Source: Alg239-R122 sp041746135 (GTDB lineage: Bacteria; Pseudomonadota; Alphaproteobacteria; Sphingomonadales; Sphingomonadaceae). From it: 64,000 nucleotides of DNA. A program made the translations under genes and the position numbers. The notes below the pieces were generated by a model that saw only the letters and a program-made list of their open reading frames with translations, was not told the DNA's origin and made no database searches. The stretch lies in the NCBI GenBank assembly GCA_041746135.1, contig JBGTHQ010000022.1, forward strand, positions 1 through 64,000, in the 5' to 3' direction. Positions 48,326 through 57,732 of the stretch are shown here, in pieces. Numbering within the stretch: position 1 is the first letter of the stretch; each line of letters starts with the position of its first letter.

Positions 48326-48990
48326 CTGCGTCCGCCCGCCTCGCGGCTGTCGCGGGTAACATCCACGCCGTACAGAACCTGCGTTAACAGCTGCAGATAT
48401 TCCTTTTGCGAAATTTCCTGCGCGCCCATGCTGGCCAGATGATCAGTCATGAACTGACAGTCGAGCAGCGCATATCCGCCGTGCCGCATCGATGCGACCA
48501 GCGCCGCCAGTGCGGCTTTCGAAGCATCGGGCACATGGCTGAACATGCTTTCCCCGAAAAAGGCGCGGCCGATGGCGACGCCATAAAGCCCGCCGACCAG
48601 CGCCTCGTCCTGCCAGCATTCAATGCTGTGGGCGAAACCGTTTTCATACAGACCGGTATAGGCGGTTTCGATATTGGCATTAATCCACGTTTCGTTGCGG
48701 TCGGGCGTGACGTGCGCAGAGCGCGAGGCGCCGGGCGGCAAATCGCGCGCTGCAGTCTGCGCGCAGGCGGCGATGACCTTGTCGAAAGCGGTATTGCAGG
48801 TAATGTGGAACCGGTCCTGTTTCAGCTTCTTTGCCAGCGATCGCGACATATGGAACCCGTCGAGCGGAAAGATCGCCCGCCTCTGCGGTTCAACCCAGAA
48901 CACGTCCGGATCATCGCGGCTGTCCGACATCGGAAAAACGCCGATGCGATAGGCTTTGAGCAAAAGATCGAGATCGAGCACCATGCGCAT
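48142..48990 (-). CDS. aat: Leucyl/phenylalanyl-tRNA--protein transferase
   Basis: N-end-rule enzyme transferring Leu or Phe to N-terminal Arg/Lys of proteins. Core features: YRIGVFPMSDSRDD, WVEPQRRAIFPLDGFHMSRSLAKK, the NETWINANIETAYTGLYENGFAHSIE segment and LLDCQFMTDHLASMGAQEISQKEY. Family proteins end soon after residue 230; here 50 further residues (Ser/Ala/Gly-rich) are read antisense to the DUF2155 tail because no stop occurs earlier. The extension is probably disordered and non-functional. Confidence 0.93.
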   Translation of the reverse strand: MRMVLDLDLLLKAYRIGVFPMSDSRDDPDVFWVEPQRRAIFPLDGFHMSRSLAKKLKQDRFHITCNTAFDKVIAACAQTAARDLPPGASRSAHVTPDRNETWINANIETAYTGLYENGFAHSIECWQDEALVGGLYGVAIGRAFFGESMFSHVPDASKAALAALVASMRHGGYALLDCQFMTDHLASMGAQEISQKEYLQLLTQVLYGVDVTRDSREAGGRSYSSSSAAASGSGAAGVVAPVLSLPAAFGELSDGMALDEGAGFDTSSSPGKRIAQSLTHTS

Positions 48991-49117
48991 TCGTTACCAT
49001 GAAGCAACGCGCGTGCAAGCAATTGCTACACTCTAAAGGCAGAGAGCCCAAAGGCAAAGAACATCACCCAGCGACGCCGATTGCGGGCGCACACATATGA
49101 CGAGCGGATTTTAAATC

Positions 49118-49495
49118 CTAGTTCGTTTCCGGCACGCGGTAACGGGCGGCGATCATGTTCATGACCGCACCGTTGATAAGGGTCGCAAATGCGCAGCCCA
49201 GCGTAAATCCGTCATTGCGCACGACTTCCGCCTGCAACGGTCCCAGACCGGGCAACGTCACCCAGCATTTGGTGCCGGTATGCATGCCCGAATTGGCCTT
49301 GCACGCAAAGCCGGCAACCGAAATATCGATCAGCTCGACCGCGAAGGCTTTGTCGCAGCTGCGCCGCAGCGTTGCCGGTGCGGAAATGCGGATGCGTTCG
49401 GCGCACCGGTCTTCGGGCAGGACACCGTCATATATGTCCCCGGCGTTGCGATACGGGAAAACTACGCGCGGGAGAGGTCGCAGCATCATGGTCAT
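49118..49495 (-). CDS. PilZ-domain protein (candidate c-di-GMP binder)
   Basis: 125 residues, a single PilZ domain. CAERIRISAPATLRR supplies the basic R-x3-5-R element and DISVAGFACK the (D/N)xSxxG motif that together bind cyclic di-GMP. A good AAGGA ribosome binding site precedes ATG 49495; the frame upstream is not needed. It stands alone, so its output is unknown. Confidence 0.85.
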   Translation of the reverse strand: MTMMLRPLPRVVFPYRNAGDIYDGVLPEDRCAERIRISAPATLRRSCDKAFAVELIDISVAGFACKANSGMHTGTKCWVTLPGLGPLQAEVVRNDGFTLGCAFATLINGAVMNMIAARYRVPETN

Positions 49496-49715
49496 GTCGA
49501 ATTCCTTTTGCAAACGGGTTTGACGAATTGCGTTCCGGCGAGACTTTGACGCCTCCACCGGTTAATGTCCGGTGTCCGCCGATGATTAACGCGCCGTTAT
49601 CCGCAAGTGTGGTGCAGACAAGCCGCGCTTTTTACGAAATCGCGCTTGCCCTGGCCGTCAAGGAGCGGTAATGGCGCTTTTCGCTCCGCAGCATGTGGAG
49701 CCGCAAAAATGGTCG

Positions 49716-49791
49716 AGGGGTGTAGCTCAGTTGGTAGAGCATCGGTCTCCAAAACCGAGGGCCGTGGGTTCGAGTCCCTCCGCCCCTGCCA
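49716..49791 (+). tRNA. tRNA-Trp (anticodon CCA, CCA end encoded)
   Basis: 76-nt cloverleaf: acceptor AGGGGTG / CGCCCCT, D-arm GCTCAGTTGGTAGAGC, anticodon stem TCGGT / ACCGA with loop CTCCAAA (anticodon CCA at 49749-49751), T-arm GTGGGTTCGAGTCCCTC region, discriminator G and encoded CCA. No intron or odd base pairs apart from one G-T in the acceptor. Confidence 0.97.
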
Positions 49792-50039
49792 GTTTTGCCT
49801 CCGCGTAAAGCAAAAGTCCGGGCGACCAACTTGTTCTTAGCCAATAAATCCTAAGAGGCCGCGACTGCGCGCCGAGGCTTATTGCCGCGCCCCACCGGAG
49901 GCATTCACGGAGTGAATTGCCGCGAGGTCAAAAGACTGTATTATAAATTTAATACAGCACTTGCCAATTCTCTTGAAACCACGCTAAATTCCCTCCATCT
50001 AACGAGGTGGACAGACACTGGGGACGGAGAAAAACGCAT

Positions 50040-51263
50040 ATGGCCAATGAAACCGCCACACAGACCGCGATGACAAACAACGAGTTGAAACTGGACGCGC
50101 CCTCGCCCGTGCCTGCGGTCGCGCCGGAAAAGGCGGCCGGCCTTGTCCCCGTCACCGACGAACAGAAAAGCAAGCTCGATATCAAGGTCGACAGCTATAT
50201 TGACGACCTGGTCGCGCAGGACGTGAACAGCCCCGAATTCGGCCAGCGCGTCGACCAGCTGACCAATATGGGCCGCAAGGAAATCGCCGATGCCGCCGGG
50301 CAATCCAACCGCTTCCTCGACCGTCCGGTCAAGGCGATGGACGACGATAATTCCGTCGGCCAGGATCTGGCCGAACTGCGCCGCACGGTCGAGGATCTCG
50401 ACCCGTCCAAAAAGGGCAATCTGCTCGCCCCGCGCAAACTGTTCGGCATCATCCCGTTCGGCAGCAAGCTGCGCGGTTATTTCGACGGGTATAAAAGCGC
50501 GCAAAACCATATCTCGACCATTTTGGCGCGGCTGGCGGGCGGCAAGGATGAATTGCTGATGGACAATGCCGCGATCGATGTCGAGCGGCAGAACCTGTGG
50601 AGCGCGATGGGGCGGCTCGAACAGATGATCCATGTCTCGAAAACGCTCGATGCACGGCTCGAAGACAAAGCGAACGAGCTCGACAGCACCGATCCCGCCA
50701 AGGCCAAGGCGATCCGCGAAACCGCGCTGTTCTATGTGCGGCAACGCACACAGGACTTGCTCACGCAAATGGCGGTGACAGTGCAGGGTTATCTCGCGCT
50801 CGATCTGGTCAAGAAAAACAATGTCGAACTGGTCAAGGGCGTCGACCGCGCCAGCACCACCACGGTAGGCGCGCTGCGCACCGCTGTCACCGTGGCGCAG
50901 GCCCTGGTTGGGCAGAAACTGGTGCTCGACCAGATTACCGCGCTCAACACCACCACCGCCAATATTATCGACGGCACCGGCGAGATGCTGAAGAACCAGA
51001 CCGCACGCATCCACGAACAGGCGGCTTCCTCGACGATTCCATTGGAAACGCTGCAGCGCGCATTCCAGAATATCTATGACACGATGGACAATATCGACGC
51101 GTTCAAGCTGAAGGCGCTCGACAGCATGAAGACCACGGTCAATTCGCTGTCGAACGAGGTCGAAAAGTCGCAAGGCTATATCGCCCGCGCCGAGGGTGCC
51201 GAACGGGCGAAACTGGGCGGCGGCAAACCGGCCGAATCGATCCTTACATCGCTTTCGGAATGA
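50040..51263 (+). CDS. TelA-family (toxic anion resistance) protein
   Basis: 407 residues, mostly helical, matching TelA/YaaN/KlaA: VDSYIDDLVAQDVNSPEFGQ, GNLLAPRKLFGIIPFGSKL, LETLQRAFQNIYDTMDNIDAFK and the terminal serine/glutamate-rich end. The family is linked to tellurite, colicin and stress tolerance and is often paired with XpaC-like proteins, as here. ATG at 50040 follows GGGGACGGAGA. Proposed cytosolic or membrane-associated oligomer; mechanism unknown. Confidence 0.9.
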   Translation: MANETATQTAMTNNELKLDAPSPVPAVAPEKAAGLVPVTDEQKSKLDIKVDSYIDDLVAQDVNSPEFGQRVDQLTNMGRKEIADAAGQSNRFLDRPVKAMDDDNSVGQDLAELRRTVEDLDPSKKGNLLAPRKLFGIIPFGSKLRGYFDGYKSAQNHISTILARLAGGKDELLMDNAAIDVERQNLWSAMGRLEQMIHVSKTLDARLEDKANELDSTDPAKAKAIRETALFYVRQRTQDLLTQMAVTVQGYLALDLVKKNNVELVKGVDRASTTTVGALRTAVTVAQALVGQKLVLDQITALNTTTANIIDGTGEMLKNQTARIHEQAASSTIPLETLQRAFQNIYDTMDNIDAFKLKALDSMKTTVNSLSNEVEKSQGYIARAEGAERAKLGGGKPAESILTSLSE

Positions 51264-51298
51264 TACCACCCCGGGCAAGGGGCATGGAGAACAGATAA

Positions 51299-52015
51299 GT
51301 GAACACGGCAAACCAGTCCGACCAGATCCTGTACGAGGCCAAAGCGGCGCACAATCGCATCGTGCAGAACCGCTCGATCGGCATGAAATCACGCGCGCTC
51401 AAGAAAACCCATTTCTGGAAGAAAGTCGGCCGCATAGGCATCGCTGCCGGGGCCATTTTGGTCGGTGCAGGAATCATCGGCATGATTATCAATGGCCTTG
51501 GCTTTGTCGGAGTCATGGCAACGGTTATGGCCATCATGTGTGCAGCAATATTTTTCTCCAGTTATCCCAAAATGAAAGTGCCGAGCGCCGAAAATCTGCC
51601 CAACGAGAAACTCGACGTGCTGGCCGGCAAAACCGAAATCTGGCTCGAGAGCCAGCGCCCCTTGCTGCCCGCGCCCGCGGTCAAGCTGATCGACGGCATC
51701 GGCGTGCAGCTCGATGCGCTGGCACCGCAATTGCAGACGCTCGACGAACGCGAGCCCGCAGCGATGGAAGTGCGCAAGCTGGTCGGCGAGCATTTACCCG
51801 AACTCATCACCGGTTTCCGCAAAATCCCGCCGCACCTGCAGAAAGAGCCGCGCAACGGCCGCACCCCCGAAGAGCAACTGATCGGCGGCCTCAAGACCAT
51901 CGGCCATGAAATCGATGGCATGACCCGCAAGATTGCCAATGGCGAACTCGACAAGCTGGCGGTGCGCGAACGCTATCTGGAATTGAAATATGACAAACCG
52001 GTAGACGGCGATTAG
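51299..52015 (+). CDS. XpaC-like membrane protein
   Basis: 238 residues, GTG start preceded by GGAGA. Two adjacent membrane helices (about residues 47-68 and 70-88) flanked by a basic N-terminus, then a helical cytoplasmic domain whose end (GELDKLAVRERYLELKYD) resembles the XpaC C-terminal domain. Positioned directly after TelA, the classic XpaC-TelA pair. Assigned from partner and topology more than from strong motifs. Confidence 0.68.
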   Translation: MNTANQSDQILYEAKAAHNRIVQNRSIGMKSRALKKTHFWKKVGRIGIAAGAILVGAGIIGMIINGLGFVGVMATVMAIMCAAIFFSSYPKMKVPSAENLPNEKLDVLAGKTEIWLESQRPLLPAPAVKLIDGIGVQLDALAPQLQTLDEREPAAMEVRKLVGEHLPELITGFRKIPPHLQKEPRNGRTPEEQLIGGLKTIGHEIDGMTRKIANGELDKLAVRERYLELKYDKPVDGD

Positions 52016-52151
52016 CCCGTAGCAATTTGCTTTCTCCTCGCCATACCCCTCGCGAAATCGGTTTCCATCTACTTATAATGAAATACCATTCCTCCCGTAT
52101 TTATGTCATAGATAGTGAAATTCTTGTCCGCTTTTTTAAAGGGGTATATCC

Positions 52152-52793
52152 GTGTTCGATTTCTGGTTGATCGATGAAAATCTCGTTTTCACCGGAGCTT
52201 TGGTATTGATGCTGGCACTTGGGATTTTACAGGCATTCGGGCTCGGCGAATTCGGCGCGGATATCGACGTCGATCTGGATGCCGATGCCAATATCGATAT
52301 GGGCGGGCCGGCCGATGGCTTGCTGGCTATGCTCGGACTTGGCCGTTTGCCGCTGATGATGCTGCTGGTGCTGTTTCTGGCGGTGTTCGGCATGATCGGG
52401 CTGGCGGGGCAGCAATTTATTATGAACATGACTGACGCGTTTTTGACGCCGTGGATTGCCGCACCGGTTGCGGCGGCGGCCGCGCTGCCGCTCACCGGAT
52501 TGCTGTCGCGGCCGCTCTCGCGCATCATTCCGCGCGACGAGACGACGGCGATCAGTGTCGACGCGCTGGTCGGGCGCTTTGCCACCATTCAAACGGGCCG
52601 CGCCATGACCGGATCTCCGGCCCGCGCCCAAGTCACCGATGTGCATGGCCATAACCATTATGTGATGGTCGAACCCGATAATGACGGCCAGATACTGAAC
52701 GAAGGCGAGCAAGTGCTTCTCACTTCTCATGACGGCGGCGCGTTTCGGGCCATTTCGCGCGGCAATGCGCATGTGCCAAGGCTGGGCGGCTGA
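52152..52793 (+). CDS. YqiJ-like OB-fold membrane protein
   Basis: 213 residues: N-terminal membrane helix, an acidic Asp-rich linker (ADIDVDLDADANIDMG), two further hydrophobic regions and a C-terminal OB-fold of the NfeD/YqiJ type (DALVGRFATIQTGRAMTGSPARA). YqiJ and YqiK are a recognised pair in E. coli; the flotillin follows after 162 bp. Probable role in organising membrane microdomains with YqiK. Confidence 0.82.
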   Translation: MFDFWLIDENLVFTGALVLMLALGILQAFGLGEFGADIDVDLDADANIDMGGPADGLLAMLGLGRLPLMMLLVLFLAVFGMIGLAGQQFIMNMTDAFLTPWIAAPVAAAAALPLTGLLSRPLSRIIPRDETTAISVDALVGRFATIQTGRAMTGSPARAQVTDVHGHNHYVMVEPDNDGQILNEGEQVLLTSHDGGAFRAISRGNAHVPRLGG

Positions 52794-52955
52794 CAGGCCT
52801 CCCTCACCAATGCCAAACGCGGCCAGCCGAATTTAGTGTCGCGCGACCACCAAAAATGCGTACTCTGTATGTAACCGCTCGTCGCGGCTTCGATTCTCTT
52901 GGACAAATCCATGATAATCAGCCGCCGACAGGCACACTGATGAAAGAGAGAGACT

Positions 52956-54698
52956 ATGCTTGAATCCTTTTCCGGCCTGGCGCTGTTCGTGGGCGTGCCT
53001 CTGGTCCTGTTTATCATATTGGGGATATTGGTCACGCGGCTGTATCGCCGCGCGTCAAAGGAAATCGCGTTCGTGCGCACCGGTTTCGGCGGCGAGAAAG
53101 TCGTGATGAACGGCGGCGCGATGGTGCTGCCGGTGCTGCACGAAACGATGCCGGTCAATATGAACACGGTACGGCTCGCGGTCGAACGCAAGAATGCCGA
53201 CGCGCTGATCACGCTCGACCGGCTGCGCATCGACGTAAAAGCCGAATTCTACGTGCGCGTGCGCCCCGACAGCGAGGCGCTGGCGATGGCTGCACAGACG
53301 CTCGGCCTGCGCACGATGCAGCCCGAGGCGCTGAAGGATCTGGTCGAGGGCAAGTTTGTCGACGCACTGCGCTCGGTCGCCGCCGGCATGACGATGAACG
53401 AACTCCACGAACAGCGCGCCGATTTCGTACAAAAAGTGCAGCAGGTATCGTCCGCCGATCTCGCGATGAACGGACTCGAGCTGGAATCGGTTTCGCTGAC
53501 CGGGCTCGATCAGACCAGCATCGAGCATTTCAACGCCAACAACGCCTTTGATGCCGAGGGCCTGACCAAGCTCACCGAGCAAATCGAATTGCGCAAAAAG
53601 GCGCGCAACGATATCGAACAGGATACCCGCGTGCAGATCGAGACCAAAAACCTCGAGGCTGACCAACGTTCGTTTGAAATCAGCCGCGACAACGAATTTG
53701 CGCGGCTCGAACAGGAACGCGAAGTCGAGGTCCGCCGCGCTGCGCAGTCGTCCGAAGTCGCGACCCAGCAGGCGGAGCGCGGACGCGAGGCCGACGAGGC
53801 CCGCATCAGCGCCAAGCAGCAGGTCGATTCGCGGCAGATCGAGGCCGATCGCACGGTCGAGGAAGCCCGGATCGCGCAGCAGCAGTCGATCGAAATCGCC
53901 CGGCAGGAACAGCAGATCGCGATCCAGAACAAGTCGCGCGACGAGAGCAAGGCCCGCGCCGAAGCCGACGAAGCCCGCGCCACCGCGGTCGCCGCCGAGG
54001 AAAAAGTGACCACGTCGCGCGAAACCGAAATTGCCGATCGTCTGAAGCGCATCGAACTGATCGAGGCTTCAAAGGAAGCCGAGCGCGAGGCGATTGCGGT
54101 CAAGGTTCAGGCCGAGGCGGAAAAGGAAGCGTCCTCGAACCGCGCCGAAGCCGTACGGCTCGAAGCACAGGGCGAAGCCGAAGCCGAAAAGCTGCGCGCC
54201 GAAGCCGCGCGCATCCGCTTCGAAGTCGAGGCGGCGGGGCAGAAAGCGGTCAACGAGGCCGCCAACATCCTGTCCAGCAACCAGATTTCGCTGCAGACCA
54301 AATTGGCGCTGCTCAAGGTGCTGCCCGAAGTCGTGCGCGAGGCCGCCAAACCGATGGAGGCGATCGATTCGATCAAGATCGTGCAGGTCGACGGCATCAC
54401 CAACCACGGCCGCGGTTCAGGCGGCGGGTCCGGCAGCGGCAATGGCGGCGGCGGATCGGGCAATCTGGCCAGCGACGCCGTGGCCGCGGCCCTGTCCTAC
54501 CGCGCGCAGGCGCCGGTGATCGACGGGCTGATGAAAGAACTCGGGCTTGACGGCAAATCGCTCGACAGCCTGATTTCCGGGGCGGCAGAAGACGTGGGTC
54601 AGGCCCAGTCTGCTGAGCATGAGCGGAAGGCTTCCAAAGATGTCCAAGCTTCGAGAAAACCCGACACCAGACCCGTCACAACGCGACCAAAGACCTGA
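52956..54698 (+). CDS. YqiK-type flotillin/SPFH-domain protein
   Basis: 580 residues: one N-terminal membrane helix (about 5-30), an SPFH/PHB domain (about 35-220, IAFVRTGFGGEKVVMNGGAMVLP), a very long Glu/Ala/Arg-rich coiled coil (about 225-430, repeats of A-E-x-E-A-x-R) and a C-terminal Gly-rich segment GRGSGGGSGSGNGGGGSGN before a helical end. Typical bacterial flotillin forming membrane rafts. Together with TelA, XpaC and YqiJ it suggests a membrane-stress module. Confidence 0.92.
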   Translation: MLESFSGLALFVGVPLVLFIILGILVTRLYRRASKEIAFVRTGFGGEKVVMNGGAMVLPVLHETMPVNMNTVRLAVERKNADALITLDRLRIDVKAEFYVRVRPDSEALAMAAQTLGLRTMQPEALKDLVEGKFVDALRSVAAGMTMNELHEQRADFVQKVQQVSSADLAMNGLELESVSLTGLDQTSIEHFNANNAFDAEGLTKLTEQIELRKKARNDIEQDTRVQIETKNLEADQRSFEISRDNEFARLEQEREVEVRRAAQSSEVATQQAERGREADEARISAKQQVDSRQIEADRTVEEARIAQQQSIEIARQEQQIAIQNKSRDESKARAEADEARATAVAAEEKVTTSRETEIADRLKRIELIEASKEAEREAIAVKVQAEAEKEASSNRAEAVRLEAQGEAEAEKLRAEAARIRFEVEAAGQKAVNEAANILSSNQISLQTKLALLKVLPEVVREAAKPMEAIDSIKIVQVDGITNHGRGSGGGSGSGNGGGGSGNLASDAVAAALSYRAQAPVIDGLMKELGLDGKSLDSLISGAAEDVGQAQSAEHERKASKDVQASRKPDTRPVTTRPKT

Positions 54699-54949
54699 GG
54701 ACCTTCGCCTAAATGGCGCTATGATATAATGGGACACCATTTGCAGAGTCTCGTCATACAGAGAGTTGGCAATCGATTTTCGTATTTCTTGCCGCTACAG
54801 TCTCATGCTCCACTTCAAAAGCCGGAACCGAAAACTGTCCTGCTTTTTCGGTTTCGATACTGCATCCACAACGCTGGATCGCTCAAACGACATTTCTAAC
54901 TGTGCGATGGGTGCTGTCGGGCCAAGGGCAAGAAAGCCTTATCGCTTGA

Positions 54950-55930
54950 TTATGAGCTGGCTACTGCTGTCCTCGGGCCTATCCTTGTTTGCATGGCAGT
55001 GGAGAATGCAGCGGCATTGTCGAACCGGAAACCAATATATCTGGCGTTCTTTTTAACGCCGAACAATCCCGATATCATCTCCGGATCGTACAGTTCAATC
55101 ACGGTATTGGGCGAAGACAAAAAGGTAATATTGATACTGTTCGATTTCGTCTTGTCTGACGGCCATCCGGAATGAATGTTTTTAATGTTCGTAATATCGA
55201 TATTTTCAGATTGAAGACTGCCAAGTTTGAGCATTAGAATATCTTCGGATATCTCGCTTGGAAAATAATATAAGGATTTGGTCAGTCCGATCATATAGAT
55301 AAAATAAAATGCCGATATGCCGATCAATATATTGGCAAGAACCGGAATCCAGTCTCTGAATATAAAATGCACGGGGATGGCCTCTATAACACAGAAAACA
55401 GCCAAGGTCAGAAAGATCGGCCCCAGGTTATTGGCAGAACGAAACCGGGACGCGGTCGCTTCGGGAACTTTTCTCCTCCATCGAAACAGAGCGAGCCAGA
55501 TCAGGCCAAGTTCCGATCTGATCAGCGGCACCATCTTGTCGGGAAAGACAGCGTGAAAAAGCCGATCCGAAAACGATTTCTTCGCCCTGCGATGACCGGC
55601 TATAAAACTCCAGATTGCCAAAAATAGGAACGAAATCAGGATGAAAGATGTCGTCATCCAGATTCCGTAATACTCCGTCAAGGGTGCCAACAGGAACACG
55701 CTCGACAACACGATACCCGCCATCAGAGTCTTGGGAACGCTCTGTGCCGAAATGTGATCAGCCCGGTATGCATGAACCAAGATGGCAAGCGAACTGATCG
55801 CGGCCGTAACTAAAAACAGGACCGCTATTCCCAATATCGCTTCCATGTCGGTGCGGAATATTTTCAGCCCCACCAGCATAAGCAGGAAAATTGCGACCAG
55901 TCCAAATTTCTTCGCATTTCGAGCGTTCAT
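54950..55930 (-). CDS. Six-helix membrane protein of the small-peptide locus
   Basis: 326 residues, family not recognised. About six membrane helices (two before residue 60, two at about 80-130, two at about 185-240) and a soluble C-terminal ~100 residues of beta character (FPSEISEDILMLKLGSL, NTVIELYDPEMISGLFGV) suggestive of a small PH-like or domain-swapped barrel. ATG 55930 is 10 bp after the stop of the cupin-like gene, so probably the same operon. Could be a transporter, an immunity protein or a scaffold for the preceding enzymes; no ATPase domain is present. Confidence 0.7.
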   Translation of the reverse strand: MNARNAKKFGLVAIFLLMLVGLKIFRTDMEAILGIAVLFLVTAAISSLAILVHAYRADHISAQSVPKTLMAGIVLSSVFLLAPLTEYYGIWMTTSFILISFLFLAIWSFIAGHRRAKKSFSDRLFHAVFPDKMVPLIRSELGLIWLALFRWRRKVPEATASRFRSANNLGPIFLTLAVFCVIEAIPVHFIFRDWIPVLANILIGISAFYFIYMIGLTKSLYYFPSEISEDILMLKLGSLQSENIDITNIKNIHSGWPSDKTKSNSINITFLSSPNTVIELYDPEMISGLFGVKKNARYIGFRFDNAAAFSTAMQTRIGPRTAVASS

Positions 55931-55940
55931 TGGCTGTCTG

Positions 55941-56843
55941 TCATGCCATATAGTCTCGCCCTTGGCTCCCGCAGACAATGTCTTTACGCGATAGATCGCA
56001 TATGTGTCGGGGCACTTTTCTGTGCAGAAATTCCGCCGCTTTGGGATCAATTTTGTCTATCGACCTCAAGGCCATGGCTCGGGTTTTAGCGCAGGATGTG
56101 TCGGACTGCGATATATCGGCCAGAAGTTCGACGGTAGTCTCGTCCCCGATATAACCCGCGGCTTTGAACAGGAACAATTTATTGGAAATCAAATCGCCCG
56201 CTCCTCCAGTGATCAGCTGATTTTGCAAATCGAAAATATATTGCTGCTGCGAGGGGACATTTTTAATATTGGGCATGAGGTTTACGGAAACCGAAAGCGT
56301 TTCCGGCCAATATTGAATATGTATGTCGCGGCTGCTTCTGTAGAATATCATACGGCCCGGTGTCAGCTTATGCCTTCCTAAGTGTTTTAGATCAATCTCT
56401 TCGTTGACATATCCATGGCATTTCTCATTCTGATATTCATAAATATCGGTTTCATATCCTTCGCCGAAATATCCCACAGTCAAAAAGCTGAAATTGTGGT
56501 CGTGCGGCAGATCGTACGAAAACAGCTTCTTTTGAAACGTCGCGGTAAGACTGTCTTCGGCAATAGGAAGCCATATATTGGCGCGCACATAGAAATCCGC
56601 GCCCGCGGCCACTTCAAGCGATTGTGTCTGCGATAGAGCCTGCTCTCCTCCATCGATAAAATTTTTCAGCTTTTCATGATATTTATCAATAACGAAACTG
56701 CGATTATTTGCCAGTTTTCGCAACATATGCCGACAGTCCATAAAGCTTTGTTCGTCATGGGGATCCGCGTTATTGTGAACGTAATCCATAAATTCTTCCA
56801 GTTCGACCGATTCGTCGTAATGGACGTCCCAAACAAGTGCCAT
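55941..56843 (-). CDS. Cupin-like protein with C-terminal HEAT-like region
   Basis: 300 residues. Helical N-terminus (about 1-90), central beta domain with HDHNFSFLTVGYFGEGYETDIYEY and LTPGRMIFYRSSRDIHIQ, which fit cupin motifs 1 and 2 (HxH...E and PG...H), then helical repeats (DETTVELLADISQSDTS, AKTRAMALRSIDKIDPKAAEFL). This suggests a metal-dependent oxygenase or isomerase-like fold fused to a protein- or peptide-binding HEAT scaffold. It starts immediately at the stop of the upstream gene (TAA-ATG). No named family recognised; function inferred only from the fold. Confidence 0.72.
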   Translation of the reverse strand: MALVWDVHYDESVELEEFMDYVHNNADPHDEQSFMDCRHMLRKLANNRSFVIDKYHEKLKNFIDGGEQALSQTQSLEVAAGADFYVRANIWLPIAEDSLTATFQKKLFSYDLPHDHNFSFLTVGYFGEGYETDIYEYQNEKCHGYVNEEIDLKHLGRHKLTPGRMIFYRSSRDIHIQYWPETLSVSVNLMPNIKNVPSQQQYIFDLQNQLITGGAGDLISNKLFLFKAAGYIGDETTVELLADISQSDTSCAKTRAMALRSIDKIDPKAAEFLHRKVPRHICDLSRKDIVCGSQGRDYMA

Positions 56844-57710
56844 TTATTGACTCCTTTCCTGGCTGTGCGCGTCCAAATGTGCGCGCGCGGCCGTTCGCAC
56901 TTCCGGGTGAGCATCCTCGGCCAGCTTGGTGAGACATGACAGACCCTGCGCGCTGTTCAGTGCGGAAATGGTTTGCACCGCGGCCCAGCGTATATAATGA
57001 ACGGGGCTCTCGACGAGCGGCTTTACATAGTCGACAGTGTGGTCGTCACCAGCCACGGCCAACAGGCTCAGAAGCGTGGTTACGTTGCTTTCCAATACGT
57101 TGATCGGTATCATTCCCAGCGGGCGCAATGCAGTGCGGTCGAAATACCATTCGAATGATGACGGTATCACAGAATTGATTCTGATGGTGACGCCGGGGCC
57201 GGGCGGATTGTCCACACCCCGATCGTCCAAACTATGCCAATCCAGAATCTGGCTGCGCGCTTTGCGGGAATAAATCTGGCCCGGCTTGGCAGCTTGCGCG
57301 CCCTCTGCGGTCAAGCGAACGCCGGAGTTTAATTCATCCATCGATGGCTGCGGTTCGCAATGGAAGCGCTCGACACTCAGACCTGCCCCGCAAATATAGG
57401 ATTGAACCACGCTGAGAGGGGAAAGATATAAGAATTTCTGCGGTTTGCCATGAAATATAAAGGACCAGTTGGAGTGCGAATTTGCGGAAAAGAAAATAAA
57501 CGATCCATTGGTCGTGCTGATATTGACCACCTGTTCCTTTTTGGCCAGATTGCCCAAAAGCTGGTTCAGGGCGGAAATATATAATTTCTCCTTTATGGCG
57601 TGGCGCAGGGAGTTTCCCGCAATCTCTATAAAGGCATCAAAATCCTCAACATCATGTTTTTCAATTTCGCTGTTGGCATGGGCGGCGAATTCATCAAAAA
57701 CTTCGGGCAT
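56844..57710 (-). CDS. Second cupin-like/HEAT-repeat protein, related architecture
   Basis: 288 residues from the ATG at 57710 (TTG at 57743 would add 11). Helical N-terminus, a central beta domain (SNWSFIFHGKPQKFLYLSPL, AAKPGQIYSRKARSQILDWH) and a C-terminal HEAT repeat region (VDYVKPLVESPVHYIRWAAVQT, AQGLSCLTKLAEDAHPEVRTA). Same order of domains and nearly the same length as the next gene, but with fewer cupin His residues, so one partner may be a degenerate subunit. It follows the 47-residue peptide gene and hairpin. Confidence 0.72.
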   Translation of the reverse strand: MPEVFDEFAAHANSEIEKHDVEDFDAFIEIAGNSLRHAIKEKLYISALNQLLGNLAKKEQVVNISTTNGSFIFFSANSHSNWSFIFHGKPQKFLYLSPLSVVQSYICGAGLSVERFHCEPQPSMDELNSGVRLTAEGAQAAKPGQIYSRKARSQILDWHSLDDRGVDNPPGPGVTIRINSVIPSSFEWYFDRTALRPLGMIPINVLESNVTTLLSLLAVAGDDHTVDYVKPLVESPVHYIRWAAVQTISALNSAQGLSCLTKLAEDAHPEVRTAARAHLDAHSQERSQ

Positions 57711-57732
57711 ATGTGGTAAATTCCTGGAAGTT

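Noticed and set aside
54766..55056. 96-residue plus-strand ORF after the flotillin gene
   Set aside because: Overlaps the 3' end of the minus-strand membrane protein gene, has no good ribosome binding site and no protein-like pattern.
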